Part shown: positions 6,824 through 11,392 of the stretch, one piece after another
How positions within the stretch are numbered: position 1 is the stretch's first letter
Layout: every line of letters starts with the position of its first letter
Assembly (NCBI GenBank): GCA_964496505.1
Contig: CAZBZV010000084.1
Span: forward strand, 1 to 11,392
DNA: 11,392 bases
Reading direction: 5' to 3'
From: JAABVY01 sp964496505
GTDB taxonomy: Bacteria; Zixibacteria; MSB-5A5; JAABVY01
The notes under the pieces: model-generated
What the model saw: the letters and a program-made list of their open reading frames with translations, nothing else
What the model was told of the DNA's origin: nothing
Databases searched by the model: none
Made by a program: the position numbers and the translations under genes

Positions 6824-6852
6824 TTGATATTATAACCAATATGTATTATTAT
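6824..6852 (+). promoter_or_regulatory. Sigma-70 promoter of the M20 peptidase / ATP-grasp unit
   Basis: TTGATA (6824-6829, 5/6) and TATTAT (6847-6852, 5/6) are separated by exactly 17 bp in an AT-rich stretch. Transcription would start near 6859, about 60 nt before the TTG start codon. Confidence 0.65.
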
Positions 6853-6919
6853 AAGACTGAATACTCATATCTTTTGATGGTATTATTAGAATCGATCTTC
6901 GAAACAAAAAGGCGGCGTT

Positions 6920-8458
6920 TTGGAAAATTCATTTGATTCTGATAAAATAAAAAATCTTGCAGATAAAATCGACCGCATTGTTTCCAGGCGAGGCGATCAT
7001 TATATCGCATTTCTATCCGGACTACTCAGGTTCGAAACAATCAGCGGGGCAAAGACCATAGCCGGACAGGATAAATTCGAAAAGTCCATTCACCGATGTC
7101 TTGAATATCTTCATGTGCAATCCGAGCGTCTGGGAATGATCTTTCGTAAATACGACAATCTCACTGCCGCAGCCGAACTGGATGCCGGTGATCAATCCCA
7201 GGGATGCATAGGAGTGGCAGCCCATATCGATGTCGTCCCTGTCGGAAAGGGCTGGAAGCACCCGCCCTTTGGCGGCACTGTAACAGACGGCTGGATCTGG
7301 GGACGAGGAGCGCAGGATGATAAAGGGCCTGTAGGTTCCATATTTTCCGCCCTGGATGTCCTGGCTAGCCTGAACCTGAAACAGATTAAAGACATCAGAT
7401 TTTTAATCGGTACCCTGGAGGAAACCGATGAATGGCCGGATGTAGATCATCTCATGGAGAAGAAAGAAATCCCGGACATGACAATCGTGCCTGACGGGAT
7501 CTTTCCGGTCATAAATGCCGAGAAGGGTATGGCTATGCTCGATTTTTCCGGCAAGTGGCCCAAACGTGAGCCATCCTCGGGAACACCTCAGATTGTCTCG
7601 CTTAAAAGCGGCAAGCGGCATAATATGGTGCCCGACTCGGCGGTCCTGCTTTTGAGAGCGGATACCTTCCAAAAAAGCGCCGTTGCCAGAGACCTGACCG
7701 ATGGCGCGGTTGCCTTGAAGGAGATGATCCCCGAGAGTGATTTCTCCATGAAACACAGGGAAGATTCCAAAAACCCCGATAAAACGATCTTCGAATTGAA
7801 ATTTTTTGGAAAGAGTGCGCATGGGGCCTTTCCCGAAAAAGGCCATAATGCCGCTCTTGATGCGCTGAGATTTATAGATATGATCGAAATTGGTTCTGAG
7901 GGATTGCGTGCCTTCGCACGGGTTCTGAGCAAACGCTGCGGACTTCTTGACGGCTCCGGATTCGGGCTCGAGTATCATCATGATTACATGGGTGATACCA
8001 CTGTCAATCTGGGAGTGCTCGAGCTGAAACCGGACTCCGGAAAGGCGCTTGTCAATGTTCGTTATCCTGTGGGTGTAAAAAGCACGGATGTCGAGAATGC
8101 CTTTGCCAGGGTGGCCGAAGAGGAATCCAAGGCGGTGGATGGATTGAAAATAGAATCCGGAATTCATGGGCGCGTGCAGGAGGCGTTATATATCTCTCCG
8201 GAAGAACATGACAGGTTTCTGCAGTCTCTACAGATAGCATACGAAACCGCATCGGGACGCCCCAGAAAACTGAAAGCGATACGCGGAACCACTTATGCCA
8301 AGGCATTTCCCTCAGCGGTCGCATTCGGACCTTTGGACGAGGAGGCGGGCGATACCGAGATGGCGCATGAGCCCAATGAGCGTATCAGCATCGACCGCTA
8401 TCTGGAAAATATCAAAATATATGCCCTGGCCCTGGCACTACTTGCGTATCAACAATGA
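6920..8458 (+). CDS. M20 family metallodipeptidase (PepV/Xaa-His dipeptidase-like)
   Basis: This is a zinc aminopeptidase/dipeptidase of clan MH, 512 aa, slightly longer than typical PepV. Visible active-site residues are H102 and D104 (AHIDVVP), bridging D133 (QDDKGP), catalytic E167 and ligand E168 (GTLEETDEW), D192 (PDG), H301 of the lid domain (GKSAHGAFPEKGHNA) and the final ligand H483 (EMAHEPNE). The set is complete, so it should be active, probably cytoplasmic as no signal peptide is seen. The start codon is TTG, supported by AAGG 7 nt upstream and by the lack of an ATG before residue 73. It probably forms an operon with the ATP-grasp gene 40 bp downstream. The substrate cannot be read from the sequence; an amidase or deacylase acting on short peptides is an alternative. 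Confidence 0.88.
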   Translation: MENSFDSDKIKNLADKIDRIVSRRGDHYIAFLSGLLRFETISGAKTIAGQDKFEKSIHRCLEYLHVQSERLGMIFRKYDNLTAAAELDAGDQSQGCIGVAAHIDVVPVGKGWKHPPFGGTVTDGWIWGRGAQDDKGPVGSIFSALDVLASLNLKQIKDIRFLIGTLEETDEWPDVDHLMEKKEIPDMTIVPDGIFPVINAEKGMAMLDFSGKWPKREPSSGTPQIVSLKSGKRHNMVPDSAVLLLRADTFQKSAVARDLTDGAVALKEMIPESDFSMKHREDSKNPDKTIFELKFFGKSAHGAFPEKGHNAALDALRFIDMIEIGSEGLRAFARVLSKRCGLLDGSGFGLEYHHDYMGDTTVNLGVLELKPDSGKALVNVRYPVGVKSTDVENAFARVAEEESKAVDGLKIESGIHGRVQEALYISPEEHDRFLQSLQIAYETASGRPRKLKAIRGTTYAKAFPSAVAFGPLDEEAGDTEMAHEPNERISIDRYLENIKIYALALALLAYQQ

Positions 8459-8498
8459 AGTTGTTTATATATGGCGGAAACGGGAGTATAATTAGACA

Positions 8499-9482
8499 AT
8501 GCGACTCAGCTTTACATTCAATCTCAAAAAATCCGAGGATGATGAAAAACAGGCCGAACTCTTCAGTCAGGAGTATGTCGACAGAGTAGTCTCCGCGCTG
8601 GAGGAGCTCGGACACAAGGTCTCTCCGGTAGAGGTCTCGGGGCCGCCCGGAGAGGTCGTTGATAAATTGATAGATTCGCGTCCCGACCTGATCTTCAACC
8701 TGGCCGAGGGCGTGGGCGGTAAGCGCCGTGAATCATATTATCCGGCCATGTATGAGTTGATGGGGATTCCTTACACAGGCGGAACGCCAGGGCTTCTGCA
8801 TGTTGGGCTGGATAAGCGTCTGGCAGAGAAGATTCTTGCAGTTAGAGGGGTCAGGGTGCCAAAGGGCGCCCTTATTACAGAGGAACACTCCGACCTTACC
8901 GATGATCTGGAATATCCGGTATTCATCAAGCCCAATTATGAGGGCTCCAGTATGGGTATCACTCAGGAATCGGTTGCAGAAACTCCCGAAGAGGCCGAGA
9001 GGGTTGTGAAAAAATTGCTGGAGGAATACTCTGAAGGAGTTATTGTCGAGCAGTATATTGAAGGACGGGAGTTGACTGTGCCGATGCTTCAGGCTTTTTC
9101 CGGTTACCTTCTCGAAATTGTCGAGTACAAATTCGGTGGGGAAGGGCATGACATCTTTGATTATGATACCAAATCCAGCAGCGGTCAGGATGAGTCGCTG
9201 GATACGATCTGCCCGCCGGAACTAACCCCGGAGGAACGCCGGGAGATACTCACGCTTGCCGACCGCGCTTTTAATGTTATGCGTATCCCCGATTTCGCGC
9301 GCGCCGATATCCGTCTGACAGAGGACGGCACGCCCTATTTGATCGAGGTCAATCCCCTGCCCGGCCTGAGGCCGATTAGTCCTTTGATCACAGCCGCCAG
9401 GGCCAAAGGCTTAAGCTATAATGATGTTATCGACCTGATAATAAAATCCGCCAAAGAACGATATGGCATAAAAGTCGATTAG
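8499..9482 (+). CDS. D-Ala-D-Ala ligase-like ATP-grasp enzyme
   Basis: The protein (327 aa) belongs to the ATP-grasp carboxylate-amine ligases of the D-Ala-D-Ala ligase family. Visible are DK (105-106), the nucleotide-binding FIKPNYEGSSMGI (142-154), VEQYIEGRE (183-191), and the metal-binding residues D270 (RADIRL), E283 and N285 (IEVNPLPGL). The classical N-terminal Ddl signature, an HGxxGEDG-type motif, is absent; FNLAEGVGG (66-74) stands there. It may therefore join a different amino acid or peptide pair, and I withhold the symbol ddl. The only ribosome-binding-like sequence, GGGAG (8482-8486), is 12 nt from the ATG, rather far. It is probably co-transcribed with the preceding dipeptidase, pairing a dipeptide-forming and a dipeptide-cleaving enzyme. 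It ends before a strong terminator. Confidence 0.8.
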   Translation: MRLSFTFNLKKSEDDEKQAELFSQEYVDRVVSALEELGHKVSPVEVSGPPGEVVDKLIDSRPDLIFNLAEGVGGKRRESYYPAMYELMGIPYTGGTPGLLHVGLDKRLAEKILAVRGVRVPKGALITEEHSDLTDDLEYPVFIKPNYEGSSMGITQESVAETPEEAERVVKKLLEEYSEGVIVEQYIEGRELTVPMLQAFSGYLLEIVEYKFGGEGHDIFDYDTKSSSGQDESLDTICPPELTPEERREILTLADRAFNVMRIPDFARADIRLTEDGTPYLIEVNPLPGLRPISPLITAARAKGLSYNDVIDLIIKSAKERYGIKVD

Positions 9483-9535
9483 ATTCATATCGAATAACGT
9501 ATCACCGAACGTACAGTCATGCAAAAATAAAAAAA

Positions 9536-9565
9536 GCCGCCGGAATTTTCCCGGCGGCATTTTTT
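9536..9565. terminator. Bidirectional rho-independent terminator
   Basis: A GC-rich 8-bp perfect stem, GCCGCCGG (9536-9543) with CCGGCGGC (9551-9558), has a 7-nt loop. T6 follows on the plus strand, and AAAAATAAAAAAA precedes it, giving T-runs on the minus strand. It serves the converging ATP-grasp and peroxiredoxin genes. Confidence 0.92.
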
Positions 9566-9580
9566 AGAATCAAAGAAATT

Positions 9581-10297
9581 CTATTCATCTTCGGGCTGCC
9601 AGACCTCCCAGACTCGTCCGACAAGGTCGGGTCCCGGTTTCAAGGTCTTCTTGCCGGGCTCCCATCCAGCGGGACAGGCCTCGGCACCCTTGGTTTTGCG
9701 TACATGCTGGAAGGCATGGATTTGCCGTATAGTTTCTGAGAACTTACGGCCGACAGGAGGGGTAAGAACTTCCATGGCCTGAACCACACCGTCCGGATCA
9801 ATCAGGAATCTGCCGCGTATATTGACGCCGTTGGCCTCATCATACACGCCGTAAACCCGTCCAAGATTCCCTGCGCCGTCAGCCACCATCGGCCATGGTA
9901 TGCCGTCTTTGGTCATCTTTTTGAGTTCAACTTCTTCCCAGATTTTGTGGACAAATGCGGAATCGGTCGAGATCGAGAGGACCTCGACACCAAGTTCATC
10001 GAGCTGATCTTTCTTGCCGGCGACCGCCGACAATTCAGTGGGTCAAACGAATGTAAAATCACCCGGATAGAAACAGATGAGCACCCATTTACCCAGATAG
10101 TCGGACAGCTTGACAGTTATAAATTCCCCTTTGTGATATGCGGGAGCCTCGAAATCGGGGGCCTTTCCTCCCACTTTTACCATAGCCATGCTTTCTACTC
10201 CTGTCTTTGGTTGTTCTTCAGATTTCTCCTCGGATGGCGCATCCTGACCAATTACAGTCCCTGTTGGCCGCGCACATCCAACTGGTTCATCCGGCAT
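9581..10297 (-). CDS. Selenocysteine-containing 2-Cys peroxiredoxin (AhpC/Prx type)
   Basis: This thiol peroxidase reduces H2O2, alkyl hydroperoxides or peroxynitrite. The reading frame is continuous for 238 codons except for an in-frame TGA at 10043-10045 (codon 85), exactly where the peroxidatic cysteine of the PxxxTxxC motif belongs: FYPGDFTFV-U-PTELSAVAGKK. No frameshift is needed. A SECIS-type hairpin follows, and TGA is an ordinary stop elsewhere in the window, so selenocysteine is the best reading. The resolving cysteine C208 (EACPAGW), R161 (NIRGRF) and the full C-terminal domain are intact, so this is not a decaying pseudogene. Two in-frame starts have good ribosome-binding sites: 10297 (AGGAGG, 6 nt away) and 10189 (AGGAG, 8 nt away). 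The latter gives 202 aa with U49 and C172, matching family length; the former adds a 36-residue Pro/Glu/Lys-rich extension. The gene appears monocistronic and ends in TAG before a terminator. Selenoprotein peroxiredoxins are a known family. Sel genes are not in the window. Confidence 0.9.
10004..10045 (-). promoter_or_regulatory. Bacterial SECIS element with its UGA codon
   Basis: Starting 9 nt after the UGA, UUGUCGGC (10033-10026) pairs with GCCGGCAA (10021-10014) in an 8-bp stem with one G-U pair, closed by the loop GGUC (10025-10022). The loop starts 17 nt after UGA. A lower 4-bp stem, CUGA (10038-10035) with UCAG (10007-10004), adds an asymmetric internal loop. This matches the known bacterial rule: stem-loop just downstream of UGA, with G in the first two loop bases and a GGU as in E. 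coli fdhF. Confidence 0.8.
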
Positions 10298-10356
10298 AAA
10301 GCACCTCCTGTCTTCGAAAAGTTTATGCCAAATTGCAGTGCGTTCGATTTTATTCC

Positions 10357-10385
10357 AAGATACAGTCTAAGTCGCGGATTTTCAA
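10357..10385 (-). promoter_or_regulatory. Sigma-70 promoter of the selenoprotein peroxiredoxin gene
   Basis: On the minus strand TTGAAA (10385-10380, 5/6) and TATCTT (10362-10357, 4/6) are separated by exactly 17 bp. Transcription would start near 10350, about 50 nt before the upstream ATG. No clear OxyR or PerR operator is visible. Confidence 0.5.
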
Positions 10386-10692
10386 GATTAATATAAATGC
10401 AATTGCGACCTAATTGCACCGTAATGGTAAGGGTTCATAGAGAAACAGTGATGGAATCAGCCCGGCCTTTCCACAAAGAAGCAGCCGCCATTAATCCTTT
10501 TACCGTTGCGATATCCATACCGCCCCATGGCTGGTTAGGTTGCCATTGATATTGGAGTCAGATTTAAAAACCTGCAGATCATAATTTAATTTTCTTATCC
10601 AAAATCCGCCAGGCCGGCCTTCAAATATCAATTCAGAATTCCGACAATTATAATATGCTATTTTTTACAAAATTTATCTCAGGAGGGAATAA
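10386..10692. other. Intergenic region between divergent peroxiredoxin and membrane-protein genes
   Basis: The gene-free stretch is 395 bp (10298-10692). Apart from the two promoter candidates it holds a perfect 10-bp palindrome AGGCCGGCCT (10611-10620). On the minus strand (10518-10435) there is a 27-codon frame from an ATG that reads protein-like (MDIATVKGLMAAAS) but has stops just upstream and no good ribosome-binding site. It might be a gene remnant. I see no tRNA or repeat array. Confidence 0.4.
10649..10654 (+). promoter_or_regulatory. -10 element of the small membrane-protein gene
   Basis: A perfect TATAAT lies 38 bp before the start codon. The sequence 16-18 bp upstream (TATCAA region) is a poor -35, so a factor or another sigma may help. 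Confidence 0.4.
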
Positions 10693-11121
10693 ATGAATCC
10701 GGCGAGGACCATGTTTGGCATAAGCGCGGTCATTTTTGTTATGTTTGCTTTGGTTTTCTGGGGACGCGGCTCCGAAAATCTGGGAGACACGCCCGAACAG
10801 GCGCTGAGGACCTGCGCGCAGGCTGTCAGCAGCGGCGATATGAGGACCTTTTCCGAGTACACTGTCGACGGTGATGAGTTCTGGAAGGAATGGAATAAAG
10901 CATCCAAAGAGGAGCGTGATATGGCCCGTTCGATGCTCCCGATGCTGATTGGCGATATCAGCTACTGCGGATTTACGGTTACGGATGAAAAGGTCGAAGG
11001 CGATGATGCCACCCTCTGGGTTATGCCTGAGTTTCATGCAAAGGATGCAGTCCCTGTCAGATATTACATGAGGAAAGAGGGCGACCGTTGGAAATTCGAC
11101 CCCGGCCAGAGCCCGAATTGA
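10693..11121 (+). CDS. Small membrane-anchored protein, NTF2-like domain possible
   Basis: I do not recognise a named family. The 142-aa protein has one N-terminal hydrophobic segment (about 7-23) with positive charge before it (R5), so it is probably an inner-membrane anchor or uncleaved signal with the rest in the periplasm. The soluble part starts TPEQALRTCAQAVSSGDMRTFSEYT, then alternating helices and strands ending in RYYMRKEGDRWKFDP. This pattern recalls small NTF2-like or DUF4878-type extracytoplasmic domains (inference). C41 and C92 could form a disulfide. AGGAGGG lies 5 nt before the ATG, an excellent site. It stands alone on the plus strand, divergent from the peroxiredoxin. No canonical terminator follows. 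Confidence 0.7.
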   Translation: MNPARTMFGISAVIFVMFALVFWGRGSENLGDTPEQALRTCAQAVSSGDMRTFSEYTVDGDEFWKEWNKASKEERDMARSMLPMLIGDISYCGFTVTDEKVEGDDATLWVMPEFHAKDAVPVRYYMRKEGDRWKFDPGQSPN

Positions 11122-11229
11122 TTTGTATGTGACTTCACCGGCTTGTTTGCATATATGATTTTTTTATAAAGCCGGCTCAATCGTGACTGATTTGGCTCTT
11201 AGCGCAAGACTATTTTATCCATTTTCCGC

Positions 11230-11259
11230 TTGACAAGCATCCGTTATTTCTGATATCTA
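11230..11259 (+). promoter_or_regulatory. Possible promoter for a gene beyond the right edge
   Basis: A perfect TTGACA (11230-11235) is followed 18 bp later by TATCTA (11254-11259), only a 3/6 match to the -10. A second TTGACA occurs at 11289-11294. A gene starting beyond 11392 could use either. Confidence 0.3.
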
Positions 11260-11318
11260 AGTGTAGAAAGCCGAACTTTGTTATCTTTTTGACAATCGAG
11301 ATTGAACAATTCAATTCC

Positions 11319-11362
11319 AGATCCCCGGACCGGGGAGTTGATATCCCGGGGTCCGAGGATCT
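11319..11362. repeat. Large imperfect hairpin near the right edge
   Basis: AGATCC-C-CGGACC (11319-11331) pairs with GGTCCG-A-GGATCT (11350-11362), 12 pairs with one C/A mismatch. The inner part, GGGG (11332-11335) and CCC (11345-11347), can extend the stem. No T-run follows, so it looks like a leader structure, an operator or a REP-like repeat rather than a terminator. Confidence 0.5.
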
Positions 11363-11392
11363 GAGAAGATTATATGGGCCTCTGTTCTCCCG

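Noticed and set aside
7403..8167. Long open frame on the minus strand within the M20 peptidase gene
   Set aside because: The plus-strand frame contains the complete metallopeptidase active site. The opposite frame shows no recognisable motifs and is a shadow.
10034..10054. TGA in the peroxiredoxin as sequencing error, frameshift or pseudogene
   Set aside because: The frame is identical on both sides, the codon falls exactly on the catalytic residue, all other motifs are intact and a SECIS-type hairpin follows.
10435..10518. 27-codon minus-strand ORF in the peroxiredoxin upstream region
   Set aside because: It looks protein-like but has no spaced ribosome-binding site, and stops lie closely upstream. 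It is at best a gene remnant.
216..11121. Alternative genetic code with TGA as Trp or Gly
   Set aside because: TGA ends the nuclease-domain gene, rpoN, the M20 peptidase and the small membrane-protein gene at the expected places, and Trp is encoded by TGG throughout.
11138..11175. CCGGCTT/AAGCCGG inverted repeat after the small membrane-protein gene as a terminator
   Set aside because: The stem is only 7 bp with a 24-nt loop, and the T-run lies inside the loop rather than after the stem.
1..11392. CRISPR array, tRNA or rRNA genes
   Set aside because: No regularly spaced repeat series longer than two units, no cloverleaf with a TTCGANNC-type arm and no rRNA-like segments were found by eye in the non-coding parts.

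Overview
The window looks like a chromosomal segment of a Gram-negative bacterium of moderate GC that makes selenoproteins. LptB implies an LPS-type outer membrane. The ProC variant (CTIAGLN and ACGIAFF motifs) resembles those of Bacteroidetes and related FCB-group lineages, so an FCB-type candidate phylum is a reasonable but unproven guess. TGA is the normal stop of at least four genes here (216..1022, rpoN, the M20 peptidase and 10693..11121), so the genetic code is standard.

Left edge (1-1625): an AT-rich block holding a stand-alone HsdR-N-type nuclease-domain protein and a small cysteine-rich lipoprotein. It is bracketed by two inverted copies of a 13-bp sequence, with two 11-bp direct repeats at the extreme left. 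It looks like acquired or accessory DNA placed next to a core operon. A bidirectional terminator separates it from that operon.

Minus-strand core operon (5650 down to 1686): lptB, rpoN, hpf and hprK, an arrangement related to the classical lptB-rpoN-hpf-ptsN cluster but with HPr kinase/phosphorylase in place of ptsN. A good sigma-70 promoter and a candidate sigma-54 promoter lie upstream of lptB. A 337-bp leader with a tiny ORF and hairpin lies before hpf.

Plus-strand block (5877-9482): divergent proC, then a probable two-gene unit of a PepV-like M20 dipeptidase and a D-Ala-D-Ala-ligase-like ATP-grasp enzyme. The unit has a clear sigma-70 promoter and ends at a bidirectional terminator.

Right part (9483-11392): the main discovery is a minus-strand 2-Cys peroxiredoxin (9581..10297) in which the peroxidatic cysteine codon is an in-frame TGA. 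A bacterial-type SECIS hairpin with a GGUC loop lies 17 nt after it, so the gene very probably encodes a selenocysteine peroxiredoxin rather than two broken ORFs. A small membrane-anchored protein of unknown function follows on the plus strand. The window ends in a non-coding stretch with a strong imperfect hairpin, probably the leader of the next gene.
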